A stretch of DNA of 64,000 nt from SZUA-368 sp028533045 (lineage in GTDB: Bacteria; Spirochaetota; Spirochaetia; DSM-2461). The notes beneath the pieces were generated by a model, which had not been told where the DNA came from, made no database searches, and was given only the letters and a program-made list of their open reading frames with translations. Of this stretch, positions 14,957-23,563 are shown piece after piece (within the stretch, counting starts at the first letter, position 1; each line of letters starts with the position of its first letter). The stretch is from positions 1 through 64,000 of the forward strand of contig JBNAIG010000046.1 of the NCBI GenBank assembly GCA_050031985.1, written 5' to 3'. The position numbers and the translations under genes are program-made.

Positions 14957-16663
14957 TCAGAACTCTACCCGATTCCGCCCTCCATTCTTAGCTTTATACA
15001 TGAGAGAATCGGCCCGTTCCAGAGCTTCCTCTAAGGTTTCATCGTCCCCTAGCTGCACAACACCTATGCTTACCGTCATAGGAGGGATAAGATCATCTCT
15101 TTCGAGGGTAGACCCTTCAAGTCTTAATCGTATTCGTTCCGCTACCTCCCGGGCTTCCACTGCCTCCGTATCAAAAAGCAGCAGAGCAAACTCTTCTCCT
15201 CCCAAACGGGCCAAAATATCGGAATCGCGAATTTCACCCCGGCATAAACCGGCTAAATAGATCAAAGCCTTATCACCACAGCTATGACCGTACTGGTCAT
15301 TAATTCTTTTAAAATGGTCAATATCCAACATAATAACTGCCAAGGGCCGTTTATACCGGTTGTGAACGCACACCTCATGGTTACCCAGTTCAAAAAAACG
15401 ACGCCGATTATTAATTCCGGTCAGTTCATCGGTAAAGGAGAGCTCTCTTAAAGCCTCTGTCTGCCGGGCGACCTCTTTCTCCAAATTCCGGCTTAATTCT
15501 TTGGCCTGAAGATAGGCTTTCCCATAACGCTTCGTAGTGACAATGAAGAGAGAAAAAAATACGTAAAACATCCCCTTCTGTACACCGCTTGTCACCGTAC
15601 CATATCCGGAAATCTGACATATCTCTGCGATTGAATAAGCAAATAGAATCACCGCGCCTATCAGCAGAATCCAGACATCATCCTCTCCTCTTAATACGGC
15701 ACGAAGAATAACCGCCAAAGTAAGAATAAGAATTAAAATGGACAAGGCCTGAAGAAAATAGACGCTTTTACCTAAAGCCCTAAAGGGAAGGAAAAGGGAA
15801 TATAAAGCCATAAACAATGTGAAAATAAAGAGCCCTTTTAAGAGAGAAACAAAAATGATCTTCTTTAAGCCAAGAACCTTAATCAAAACATGGGTAAGAA
15901 TGCTAATCCCCAAATAAAGAAAGAAATACCCTAACCTGTTGGATAAGCCCAGGGAAAAAGTGGGAATAAGCAATTTAATAATATGTTCCCCTTCCATAAG
16001 ACCTCTTAAAGCAAAACAGAGAGCCCCCAAGCTCAAATAGAGAAAGGAAACATCGGCATACTTCAGAAGAAATAGAAAAAGGTTATAGAAAAATATAAAA
16101 AACAGAAAGGTAATGATAACAACGGATAATATGATTTGTCTGTTCTTATACTGTAATAAATCATTAAAAGAACCATAGAGAAGGGGATAGCAAAATCCGC
16201 CCTTGCGACTAAAGTCATTTTGAAGTTCAAAATCCAATATAACGGTGGAACCGCGATCAAGAAGAATCAAAGGCTTCCTAAAAAGACCTACATCAAAATC
16301 CCCGCCACCAGTGTTATAGAGAACCCGATCGCCGGTAGTGACTCTTATTCTTTGTTGTAATTCAGGCAAATAGATAGCCATGTCTTCATCTTCGGGAGTT
16401 TGAAGAGTAAGGGAGTAGTACCCCTTTCCGTAAACATATCCTGTCTTATCCTGCCAACCGGCGGGTACAGTAAGGGGGGAATAAACACGTTGATTAGTAC
16501 TAAATAACCACTCCCCTCCTATCTGATGTACTCCGGAAGTAGCCTTCTTACTCAAATCCAGATAACCGGAACTGGCATGAAAGGACTCGGCTCCTAAAGT
16601 TTGTAGGAGTAAAAAGAGCAGGAAAAACCCTATTTTGATCTTTTTCGGAACGGTTAGTTGCAT
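14957..16663 (-). CDS. 7TMR-DISM membrane diguanylate cyclase (copy 2)
   Basis: A 568-residue paralogue of the adjacent gene with the same order: signal peptide, periplasmic sensor (VPAGWQDKTGYVYGKGYYSL), seven helices, coiled coil (LSRNLEKEVARQTEALREL) and GGDEF. LARLGGEEFALLLFD and the RDSD I-site are conserved, so it should be an active, product-inhibited cyclase. The two proteins are alike throughout, which points to tandem duplication; the sensor and membrane parts have diverged more than the catalytic part. The genes are 35 nt apart and probably cotranscribed from upstream of 16663, back to back with the dnaJ terminator. Confidence 0.9.
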   Translation of the reverse strand: MQLTVPKKIKIGFFLLFLLLQTLGAESFHASSGYLDLSKKATSGVHQIGGEWLFSTNQRVYSPLTVPAGWQDKTGYVYGKGYYSLTLQTPEDEDMAIYLPELQQRIRVTTGDRVLYNTGGGDFDVGLFRKPLILLDRGSTVILDFELQNDFSRKGGFCYPLLYGSFNDLLQYKNRQIILSVVIITFLFFIFFYNLFLFLLKYADVSFLYLSLGALCFALRGLMEGEHIIKLLIPTFSLGLSNRLGYFFLYLGISILTHVLIKVLGLKKIIFVSLLKGLFIFTLFMALYSLFLPFRALGKSVYFLQALSILILILTLAVILRAVLRGEDDVWILLIGAVILFAYSIAEICQISGYGTVTSGVQKGMFYVFFSLFIVTTKRYGKAYLQAKELSRNLEKEVARQTEALRELSFTDELTGINNRRRFFELGNHEVCVHNRYKRPLAVIMLDIDHFKRINDQYGHSCGDKALIYLAGLCRGEIRDSDILARLGGEEFALLLFDTEAVEAREVAERIRLRLEGSTLERDDLIPPMTVSIGVVQLGDDETLEEALERADSLMYKAKNGGRNRVEF

Positions 16664-16682
16664 ATGGCAACAAACTTACACT

Positions 16683-16709
16683 AAAAAAAGCCGCTTCTTC
16701 AAGCGGCTT
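16683..16709 (-). terminator. Intrinsic terminator after dnaJ
   Basis: On the minus strand AAGCCGCTT, a 4-nt loop and AAGCGGCTT are followed by a run of T. It is 22 nt beyond the dnaJ stop and closes the chaperone operon. Confidence 0.85.
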
Positions 16710-16731
16710 CATTAATAAATTTAATTTTAGT

Positions 16732-17862
16732 TTACATTCGCCTTAATTGATCCAATGTATAGGGCTTAGGCTCGGCACTCTCACCGTGGGCCTCGGCAAA
16801 ATCCTTGAGCATGTTCTTCTCCTTGCTGTTAAGCTTGGTGGGAACTTCCACAAAGATTTTCACATACATATCGCCTTTCCGGCCTCCCCCGTGAAGAAGA
16901 GGAACACCCTCTCCCTTTATACGAAGGATTTTGCCATTCTGCGTTCCCGCAGCAATCTTAAGCTTAATCTTCTTGTCATCCAGGGTGCGCACGAAAATTT
17001 CCGTACCCAACGCCGCCTGGGGAAAGGAGATGGGAACCACACAGTAAAGGTCGTACTCATCCCTTTCGAAATGGGGATGGGGCTTCACATCGATATAGAC
17101 GTAAAGATCCCCGGGAACACCGCCCTTCTGGGGGGCGTTACCCTGTCCGTCCAGACGAATCCTCTTACCCCCGTCGATACCAGCGGGAATGGTCACCTTA
17201 ACCTTCTGGCTCTTGCGCACCACCCCGCTTCCGCGACAGTCACTACAGGGATTCTCGATTATCGTCCCTTCCCCATTACAGGCAGAACAGGGCGAGGCTA
17301 TGCTAAAAAATCCCGAGCTCCGCCGTACCTGACCGGTACCGCCGCAGGAAGGACAGGTTTTCGTACCGCTTCCTTCCTTGGCTCCGCTTCCGTGACAGGA
17401 GGGACAAGCCGCCTGACGGTGATACTCAATCTCTTTCTTTACACCGTAAACGGCTTCGGAAAAGTCTATGCGCAGGTCATAGCGCAAATCCTGCCCGCGG
17501 TTGGCTCTTCGGCCGCCCCGGGCATGACCGCCCATTCCGCCTCCTCCGAAAAAGGAGTCGAAAATGGAAGAGAAATCCCCAAAAATATCCTCGAAACCGG
17601 AGAACGCCTGAGAGTTGAAGGAGGGACCGCCCATGCCGTCCACTCCGGCAAAGCCGAACTGGTCATAGGCCTGTCTCTTCTTCTCATCGGAAAGAACCTC
17701 GTAAGCCTCGGTGGCCTCCTTAAACTTCTTTTCCGCCTCTTCGTTCCCCTGGTTTTTATCGGGGTGGTATTTAATGGCCAGCTTTCGGTAGGCCTTTTTT
17801 ATCCCGTCCGGCTGGGCCGATTTATCGACCCCCAGGACTTCGTAATAGTCTCTTTTGGCCAC
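16732..17862 (-). CDS. dnaJ: Chaperone DnaJ
   Basis: A 376-residue class-A J-protein that delivers unfolded substrates to DnaK and stimulates its ATPase. The J domain (1-70) has KYHPDKNQG with the essential HPD. A Gly/Phe-rich linker follows (about 75-125). The zinc region has four CxxCxGxG repeats: CPSCHGSG, CPSCGGTG, CSACNGEG and CSDCRGSG. Two C-terminal substrate-binding lobes end with the dimerisation region. It starts 4 nt after dnaK in the order grpE-dnaK-dnaJ. All functional residues are present. Confidence 0.97.
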   Translation of the reverse strand: MAKRDYYEVLGVDKSAQPDGIKKAYRKLAIKYHPDKNQGNEEAEKKFKEATEAYEVLSDEKKRQAYDQFGFAGVDGMGGPSFNSQAFSGFEDIFGDFSSIFDSFFGGGGMGGHARGGRRANRGQDLRYDLRIDFSEAVYGVKKEIEYHRQAACPSCHGSGAKEGSGTKTCPSCGGTGQVRRSSGFFSIASPCSACNGEGTIIENPCSDCRGSGVVRKSQKVKVTIPAGIDGGKRIRLDGQGNAPQKGGVPGDLYVYIDVKPHPHFERDEYDLYCVVPISFPQAALGTEIFVRTLDDKKIKLKIAAGTQNGKILRIKGEGVPLLHGGGRKGDMYVKIFVEVPTKLNSKEKNMLKDFAEAHGESAEPKPYTLDQLRRM

Positions 17863-17866
17863 CGAT

Positions 17867-19810
17867 TTACTCGTCCACTACTTCGTAGTCGGCGTCCTCG
17901 GCGGAGTCATCACCGGAGGGCTGGCCGCCCATGTCCGCACCGGCAGCGCCCATGTCAGGTCCGGGACCGGCACCCATATCGGGACCCGCACCGGCTCCCT
18001 GCTCGGCAGCCTGCTGCTTGTATACTTCTTCGGCCAGCTTGTAGGAAGCCTGCTTAAGCTCTTCGTTCTTCGCCTTGATCTCTTCCAGGTTGCCCCCTTC
18101 GAGCGCGGTCTTGAGAGCTGCGATAGCCGCTTCGATCTTGGCTTTTTCGTCGGCATCGATCTTGTCACCCAGATCGGTCATGGACTTCTCGGTCTGGTAG
18201 ATCATGCTATCCGCTTCGTTGGTAACTTCCGCCTTTTCACGGATTTCCTTATCCGCATCGGCATTGGCTTCCGCTTCACGAACCATCTTGTCGATTTCGT
18301 CCTCGGAGAGACCGGAGGAGGATTCGATTCGGATCTTCTGTTCCTTACCGGTACCCATATCCTTGGCGGATACGTGTACGATACCGTTCGCATCGATATC
18401 GAAGGTTACCTCAATCTGGGGAACGCCGCGGGGTGCGGGGGGGATTCCCACCAGGTCAAAGTTACCCAGAACTCGGTTGTCCTTGGCCATTTCTCTTTCA
18501 CCCTGGAGAACCTTGATGGATACGGCGTTCTGGTTGTCCGCCGCCGTAGAGAACACCTGGCTCTTCTTGGTGGGAATAGTGGTATTTCTTTCGATAAGTC
18601 TGGTTGTAACACCACCAAGAGTTTCGATACCCAAAGAAAGGGGAGTAACGTCCAGAAGAAGGATGTCGTTAACATCACCGCCCAGTACACCACCCTGAAT
18701 GGCGGCACCCATGGCAACAACTTCATCGGGGTTAACACCCTTGTGGGGCTCCTTACCGAAAATCTGCTTAACAATGTCCTGTACCGCGGGGATTCGGGTA
18801 GAACCACCAACGAGGATTACTTCGTCAATATCGGAAGCGGAGTAGCCCGCATCCTTAAGAGCCTTTTCACAGGGGATTCGGGTTCTTTCTACCAAAGAAG
18901 AAGCCATCTGCTCAAACTTGGCACGGGTCAGGTTGTACTGAAGGTGCTTGGGTCCGGAAGCGTCGGCAGTGATAAAGGGCAGGTTAATGTCGCTTGCCTG
19001 AGTACTGGAAAGCTCTTTCTTGGCCTTTTCCGCCGCTTCCTTAAGTCTCTGGAGCGCCATTCTGTCCTGGGCCAGGTCGATTCCCTGGTCGGCCTTAAAG
19101 CTTTCTACCAGCCAATCGATGATTACGTGGTCAAAGTTGTCTCCCCCCAGGTGAGTATCACCGTTGGTAGACTTAACTTCGAAAACACCGTCGCCCAGCT
19201 CGAGGATGGAGATATCGAAAGTACCGCCCCCCAAGTCGTATACGGCGATCTTGTGATCGTTCTGTTCCTTACCGAAACCATAGGAAAGAGCCGCCGCGGT
19301 GGGCTCGTTTACAATTCTCTTAACATCGAGACCGGCAATCTTACCGGCATCTTTGGTAGCCTGTCTCTGGGCATCGTTAAAGTAGGCCGGAACGGTAACA
19401 ACCGCTTCGGTTACGCTTTCGCCCAGGTAGTCTTCGGCGGTCTTCTTCATTTTCTGAAGAACCGCAGCGGAGATTTCCGGGGGAGAGTACTGCTTACCCC
19501 GGGCATCCACGCGGATGTCACCGGAAGCGCCCTTCTCTACCTGGTAGGGAATCATGCTGGTTTCTTCATTTACTTCGTCAAAACGACGACCCATAAATCT
19601 CTTGATGGAAAAGATAGTGTTTTCCGGGTTGGTAACCATCTGGTTCTTGGCAGGCTGTCCCACAAGACGCTCGCCCTTCTCGGTATACGCGATAATAGAA
19701 GGAGTCGTTCTCTGACCCTCTTCGTTCTGAATAACCTGAGGCTCACCGCCTTCCATAACGGCTACACAGGAGTTTGTCGTTCCCAAGTCAATACCAATAA
19801 TCTTACCCAT
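17867..19810 (-). CDS. dnaK: Chaperone DnaK (Hsp70)
   Basis: A 647-residue Hsp70. The ATPase domain begins GKIIGIDLGTTNSCVAVMEG and contains VYDLGGGTFDISILE and VILVGGSTRIPAVQ. The substrate-binding domain starts near residue 390 (LLDVTPLSLGIETLGGV), and the helical lid ends in a Gly/Pro/Ala/Met-rich tail followed by acidic EDADYEVVDE. It folds and rescues proteins with DnaJ and GrpE in the cytoplasm. The gene is 14 nt after grpE. No CIRCE element or sigma-32-like promoter was found upstream of the operon. Confidence 0.98.
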   Translation of the reverse strand: MGKIIGIDLGTTNSCVAVMEGGEPQVIQNEEGQRTTPSIIAYTEKGERLVGQPAKNQMVTNPENTIFSIKRFMGRRFDEVNEETSMIPYQVEKGASGDIRVDARGKQYSPPEISAAVLQKMKKTAEDYLGESVTEAVVTVPAYFNDAQRQATKDAGKIAGLDVKRIVNEPTAAALSYGFGKEQNDHKIAVYDLGGGTFDISILELGDGVFEVKSTNGDTHLGGDNFDHVIIDWLVESFKADQGIDLAQDRMALQRLKEAAEKAKKELSSTQASDINLPFITADASGPKHLQYNLTRAKFEQMASSLVERTRIPCEKALKDAGYSASDIDEVILVGGSTRIPAVQDIVKQIFGKEPHKGVNPDEVVAMGAAIQGGVLGGDVNDILLLDVTPLSLGIETLGGVTTRLIERNTTIPTKKSQVFSTAADNQNAVSIKVLQGEREMAKDNRVLGNFDLVGIPPAPRGVPQIEVTFDIDANGIVHVSAKDMGTGKEQKIRIESSSGLSEDEIDKMVREAEANADADKEIREKAEVTNEADSMIYQTEKSMTDLGDKIDADEKAKIEAAIAALKTALEGGNLEEIKAKNEELKQASYKLAEEVYKQQAAEQGAGAGPDMGAGPGPDMGAAGADMGGQPSGDDSAEDADYEVVDE

Positions 19811-19824
19811 TTGCTAAGTCTCCT

Positions 19825-20457
19825 CTATGCGTCAGCCGCTTCATCTGCGGCGCTATTATTTTCTTCATCTCCGGCGGCCTCTGCCGCAGGCTTGCCCACT
19901 TTTACCTTGGCCGGTCTTAAAACACGGTCGTGAAGCAGGTATCCGGTCTGGTAAATCTCCATAACCGTGGGAACCGTAACGTCCCCGTTCTCTTCCATCA
20001 TCAGAGCTTCGTGGCAGTTAGGATCGTACTCCTCACCGCTGTCGGTCATCTTCGTCAGATTATACTTGGACGAAAGCATGTTGGTGAACTGCTGCTCGAT
20101 CATGGAAATACCGTCATAAAAGGAATCAAAATCCTTCGAATCATTCGAAGCATTCAAAGCCCTCTCAAAGTTATCGATAACCTCAATCAGATCCTTGAGA
20201 ATCTCCTGGTTACCGAACTTCACCGTGTCCTGTTTTTCCCGGAGCATTCTCTTGCGGTAATTCTCAAAATCAGCAGTTTTTCTCAAAAGCTGATCCTTCA
20301 AACTGCCGTTTTCGTCCTTGAGAGTGTTCAATTCCTCTTCCATGGAATCCTCAACTTCACAAAAATCGTCTTCCCCAACTTCGGAAGACACATTTTCCTC
20401 TAAACCTTCCGGGGAAGCATCCTTGATCTCTTCCTGCTCGGGGGCTTCTTTCGCCAT
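19825..20457 (-). CDS. grpE: Nucleotide exchange factor GrpE
   Basis: A 210-residue GrpE, which releases ADP from DnaK. The acidic N-terminal tail (about 1-50) leads into a long coiled coil (EEELNTLKDENGSLKDQLLRK), then ADFENYRKRMLREK and the C-terminal beta wing around DSGEEYDPNCHEALMMEE and TVPTVMEIYQTGYLLHDRVLRPAKVKV, quoted here only to mark residues about 130-185. The ATG at 20457 follows GAGG; upstream in-frame ATGs at 20517 and 20475 lie in or near the promoter and lack ribosome sites. It is the first gene of grpE-dnaK-dnaJ. Confidence 0.95.
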   Translation of the reverse strand: MAKEAPEQEEIKDASPEGLEENVSSEVGEDDFCEVEDSMEEELNTLKDENGSLKDQLLRKTADFENYRKRMLREKQDTVKFGNQEILKDLIEVIDNFERALNASNDSKDFDSFYDGISMIEQQFTNMLSSKYNLTKMTDSGEEYDPNCHEALMMEENGDVTVPTVMEIYQTGYLLHDRVLRPAKVKVGKPAAEAAGDEENNSAADEAADA

Positions 20458-20488
20458 ATAAACCTCATGATGCATTTTGTTTTCACAT

Positions 20489-20517
20489 AAAATACTAAGC
20501 CGAATTAAAAAGGTCAA
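20489..20517 (-). promoter_or_regulatory. Promoter of grpE-dnaK-dnaJ
   Basis: TTGACC (20512-20517), 17-nt spacer, TATTTT (20489-20494), a housekeeping-type promoter. There is no CIRCE inverted repeat, so HrcA control is not evident here. Confidence 0.55.
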
Positions 20518-20539
20518 GTTTTTTGTACAAAAGGAGAGA

Positions 20540-20690
20540 ATTCTTGGGCGGGCGTGTCCCCTGCGGGGCCATGCTGTCCGCTAAACTCCTCAAGGCGGGC
20601 CCGGCTTCGCCCGCCTCCGGGTCGCTCACGGTCTTCCTCCGTCAGCCCTACGCTCCCCCCGCCCCTGCGGGGTACCGCTCCCATCATTCA
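20540..20690. repeat. GC-rich extragenic repeat between grpE and the DUF4301 gene
   Basis: Non-coding on both strands and sharply GC-rich. It has two CCCCTGCGGGG palindromes (20558-20568 and 20662-20672) around a GGCGGGC-CCGGCTTC-GCCCGCC hairpin. The palindrome is shared with 4419-4429 near trpB. It fills most of the 312-nt gap between grpE and the next gene. Confidence 0.5.
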
Positions 20691-20769
20691 CGCTTTTTTC
20701 GCCCATTTAACATATTCCTTACGGGATTAATACAGAACCTTATGATATAGTTATGCCGGGAGATAGGTT

Positions 20770-22236
20770 ATGTTAAATGAAAAAGACTTAGAAATGCTTA
20801 ATAAGATAGGAATGGGGGAAAAGGAATTTTCCCTCCTCGTAGAAACCCTTCGCCAGGGAGCCGAACCGGCGGACCTCGTTCGCCCCGCCATTGTGGACGA
20901 CGGCATCCTCAAGCTGAGCGACAGCCAGGCGGAAGAACTGGAAAAGATGTGGGAAACGGAAAAAGACGACTTCACATCGGAAAAGTTCGTTCCCGCCTCC
21001 GGGGCAGCCACCCGTATGTTCAAGGACTTCTTTGCCTACCTGGATAACAATACCGAATCGTCCAGCGTCCATAAGTTCTTCGACTACCTGGAAGACTTCG
21101 CCTTCTACCCGGACCTGGGCATCAAAGGGGAACCGGAAAAGGACGAAGAGAAATGGGCCCTCCTGAGCTTCCTCTTAGGTAAGGAAGGCTGGAACTGGGG
21201 CGCCCTGCCCAAGGGAATGCTCCCCTTTCACCGGGAAGAGGGCCGTTCCATCACCCCCTTCGAAGAACATTTACGGGAAGGCGCCCTTTGCGCCGCCAAC
21301 GGAGAGGTAAATATTCACTTCACCGTCTCCCCCCAGCATCAGGAGCTTTTTAGCAAAAAGCAGGAGGAGATCGTTCCCTTATTGGAGGAGAAATACGGGG
21401 TAAAATACAACCTCACCTACTCCTTCCAGGAAGAGGGAACCAACACCCCCGCCCTGGATGGGGAAGGAAACCTTTTCCGAAAAGACGACGGCTCTCTTCT
21501 CATGCGCCCCGGCGGCCACGGTTCGCTCATCCGCAACCTGGATAAGTCGGACAAGGATATCGTATTCCTCAAAAACATAGACAACGTGGGATGCGGCTCC
21601 TACCGGGAGCTCTCCGCCCGCTGGTTCCGCATCTTCGGCGCCCTCCTTATAAAGGCCCGCCAGGAACTGTGCGAAGCGGAAGAAAACCTGCGCAACAACC
21701 CGGACGACGAAACCCACGCGGCCGCGCGAAAAATCCTCACCCGCTGGGGCGGCATAGACTCCTGCGGCCAGGAAGACACCCGCACCCTCCTCAAGCGCCT
21801 CAACCGCCCGGTACGCATCTGCGGCATGGTAAGAAACGACGGCGATACGGGAGGCGGCCCCTTCTGGATTATCGACGGCAAGGGCAACTGCTCCCTTCAG
21901 GTCGTGGAGTCGGCCCAAATAGACAAGAGCCGGGAAGGAACGGAAGAAAAGCTCAAGGGTATCACCCACTTTAACCCGGTTTTCATCGCCTGTTCCCCCA
22001 AGAACTGCAGCGGAGAAAAGCTGAACCTGGAAGAGTACGTAGACCGGAGCGCCGTGTTTACCGTGGAAAAATCCCTCAACGGAAAACCCCTCAAGGCATT
22101 GGAACACCCGGGACTCTGGAATGGCTCCATGGCCTTTTGGAATACCACCTTCGTGGAAATCCCTCTCAAGTGCTTCAATCCGGTAAAAAGTCTCCCGGAC
22201 CTCTTAAATAAAGCCCATCTTCCCGAAAAAAAGTAG
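20770..22236 (+). CDS. DUF4301-family protein
   Basis: A 488-residue protein of the DUF4301 family, known mainly from Bacteroidetes and a few other phyla. The hallmark is KFVPASGAATRMFKDFFAYL near residue 75, a glycine/serine-rich segment resembling nucleotidyltransferase phosphate loops; MLPFHREEGRSITPFEEH and LLMRPGGHGSLIRNLD follow, and a later NDGDTGGGPFWI. The catalytic activity is unknown to me; a sugar- or lipid-nucleotidyl reaction is only a guess from the loop. No signal peptide is seen. A GGGAG-type ribosome site supports the ATG. The two plus-strand genes that follow are on separate transcripts, judged from a new promoter. Confidence 0.8.
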   Translation: MLNEKDLEMLNKIGMGEKEFSLLVETLRQGAEPADLVRPAIVDDGILKLSDSQAEELEKMWETEKDDFTSEKFVPASGAATRMFKDFFAYLDNNTESSSVHKFFDYLEDFAFYPDLGIKGEPEKDEEKWALLSFLLGKEGWNWGALPKGMLPFHREEGRSITPFEEHLREGALCAANGEVNIHFTVSPQHQELFSKKQEEIVPLLEEKYGVKYNLTYSFQEEGTNTPALDGEGNLFRKDDGSLLMRPGGHGSLIRNLDKSDKDIVFLKNIDNVGCGSYRELSARWFRIFGALLIKARQELCEAEENLRNNPDDETHAAARKILTRWGGIDSCGQEDTRTLLKRLNRPVRICGMVRNDGDTGGGPFWIIDGKGNCSLQVVESAQIDKSREGTEEKLKGITHFNPVFIACSPKNCSGEKLNLEEYVDRSAVFTVEKSLNGKPLKALEHPGLWNGSMAFWNTTFVEIPLKCFNPVKSLPDLLNKAHLPEKK

Positions 22237-22244
22237 GGAAAGGC

Positions 22245-22273
22245 TTGTTTTAGGTGTTGGGAACTGTTACGAT
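22245..22273 (+). promoter_or_regulatory. Promoter of the coiled-coil gene, with a leader of about 3 nt
   Basis: TTGTTT (22245-22250), 17-nt spacer, TACGAT (22268-22273). The predicted start of transcription, 22280, is 3 nt before the ATG, and no ribosome site precedes that ATG. Confidence 0.4.
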
Positions 22274-22282
22274 TGTAAGATA

Positions 22283-22597
22283 ATGGTAAAGAAAGTCTTA
22301 ATTAACGGTCATATGGATACCCTTTTGGTGTTATCCGACGAGAGTGAGCTTTTCTCGGTAAATCCCTACCTGGATGCTTTGAACGAACAGGAAGAACGTA
22401 TCGAAGCACTGGAAAGGCAAAATAAGGAACTCATGGAACAGGGAGACATGCTTATTAACCTGGTAAGCACCACCCTGGAAGCCAGAAGCTCCGCCGAAGA
22501 AGCCCTGGAGTCGCTCAAAGATATTGAATCCTTTCTCATGGCCCTCGACGAAGAGCTCAGTGAAGAACAGGAACCGGCGACGGAAGAACAGCAGTAA
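22283..22597 (+). CDS. Small acidic coiled-coil protein, unknown function
   Basis: A 104-residue soluble protein. After a short beta-like N-terminus (VKKVLINGHMDTLLVLSDES) it is predominantly helical and acidic, with heptad-like ALNEQEERIEALERQNKELM and a tail of Glu residues. I do not recognise a family. It has no signal peptide or membrane segment. Such proteins often act as small scaffolds or as partners of larger complexes; nothing nearby identifies one. The transcript would be nearly leaderless and is closed by a strong terminator, so it appears to be its own unit. Confidence 0.6.
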   Translation: MVKKVLINGHMDTLLVLSDESELFSVNPYLDALNEQEERIEALERQNKELMEQGDMLINLVSTTLEARSSAEEALESLKDIESFLMALDEELSEEQEPATEEQQ

Positions 22598-22614
22598 AAT
22601 AATCTTGATGCAAA

Positions 22615-22655
22615 TAAAAAAGAGGCAGACCCTGCGGGGAATGCCTCTTTTTTTG
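22615..22655 (+). terminator. Bidirectional intrinsic terminator
   Basis: AAAAAGAGGCA pairs with TGCCTCTTTTT around a loop containing CCCTGCGGGG, followed by T residues on the plus strand and flanked by A residues that would serve the minus strand. It lies 18 nt past the coiled-coil gene. Confidence 0.85.
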
Positions 22656-22694
22656 TGCTATTATATTTCCCGCAGCACTTTTCCGGGAGAAACG

Positions 22695-23549
22695 ATGAAC
22701 CGAATTCTCAAGCTCTACACAGAAGAAAATCTGGGTAAGGTTACCACCCGCATAATAGAATCATATCGTAATAATAATCGGTCCGAACTAAACGAGCTGG
22801 CCCGGGGAGCCGGTTTGAACCCGGATGACTATCGGGACAACAGGGGGAAGCTATTCAAGCGGCTCGTCGTCTCCTTCCACCCGGATCGGCTCGCCCGATT
22901 CCATAGGATGATACGCCGTTACGGAGAATCCAATAACAAAGAAGCCCTGGAAAGAATGGAAAAGAAAATCTCCCTCGCATTCAAGGATTACTCTCCTCCC
23001 CCGGAGATATGGGAAACTACTTATGCCACGGATGAAGAGATCATCCGCAGCGCCGAAGACAGCTGGGATAAGTACGAGGAAGGCCTCTCTCTAAGGGAAG
23101 AAAGCGCGGAGGACTGGGGGTTTATTGAAGCGGTAAAAAATATGATGTACGGAAATCTTTTCTCCGACTTCCTCCCCAAGGATCTTCTCTATCTGGAAGG
23201 GATGCTGAACTTGGCCGATAGGGATATTGAAGATTTAACCGGCCTGGAATACTGCCGTAATCTGACCGGCCTGAACCTGGAGGGGAATCGTATTGATAAG
23301 CTTGACCGGCTCGAAAATCTCCCCTACCTCACAACCCTCTACCTGGCCGGGAACCGGATAGATGAGATCTCTTCCCTCGGCAGATTAACCGGTCTCAAAA
23401 CGGTAGACCTGGCCTTCAATGAAGTGGAAGACATCGCCCCTCTCTTGAATCTGCCCGATCTTGAATATGTGAACCTGATGGGAAATCCCCTCAAAGATTC
23501 AGAAGCCCTCAGCAGCTTAAGCAAGCGATGCCTGCTCATTCGTGACTGA
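22695..23549 (+). CDS. J-domain-like / leucine-rich-repeat protein
   Basis: A 284-residue cytoplasmic protein. Around residues 45-75, GKLFKRLVVSFHPDRLARFHR carries an HPD tripeptide (62-64) within basic helices, as in the helix II-loop-III part of J domains; the canonical tyrosine-rich helix I is not obvious. After a helical linker, residues about 165-284 form SDS22/internalin-type leucine-rich repeats of about 22 residues (LTGLNLEGNRIDKLDRLENL, then LTTLYLAGNRIDEISSLGRL). It could bring a bound protein to DnaK, but this is inference. The ATG at 22695 follows a GGGAGAAACG site; an upstream open frame from 22524 crosses the previous gene and the terminator. Confidence 0.65.
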   Translation: MNRILKLYTEENLGKVTTRIIESYRNNNRSELNELARGAGLNPDDYRDNRGKLFKRLVVSFHPDRLARFHRMIRRYGESNNKEALERMEKKISLAFKDYSPPPEIWETTYATDEEIIRSAEDSWDKYEEGLSLREESAEDWGFIEAVKNMMYGNLFSDFLPKDLLYLEGMLNLADRDIEDLTGLEYCRNLTGLNLEGNRIDKLDRLENLPYLTTLYLAGNRIDEISSLGRLTGLKTVDLAFNEVEDIAPLLNLPDLEYVNLMGNPLKDSEALSSLSKRCLLIRD

Positions 23550-23563
23550 GGGCCCCATCAGCC

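Noticed and set aside
17855..19933. 692-codon plus-strand open frame opposite dnaK
   Set aside because: Mirror of dnaK codon bias; the translation has no recognisable domain and no start signal.
20488..20700. HrcA/CIRCE regulation of grpE-dnaK-dnaJ
   Set aside because: No TTAGCACTC-N9-GAGTGCTAA match was found in the upstream region.
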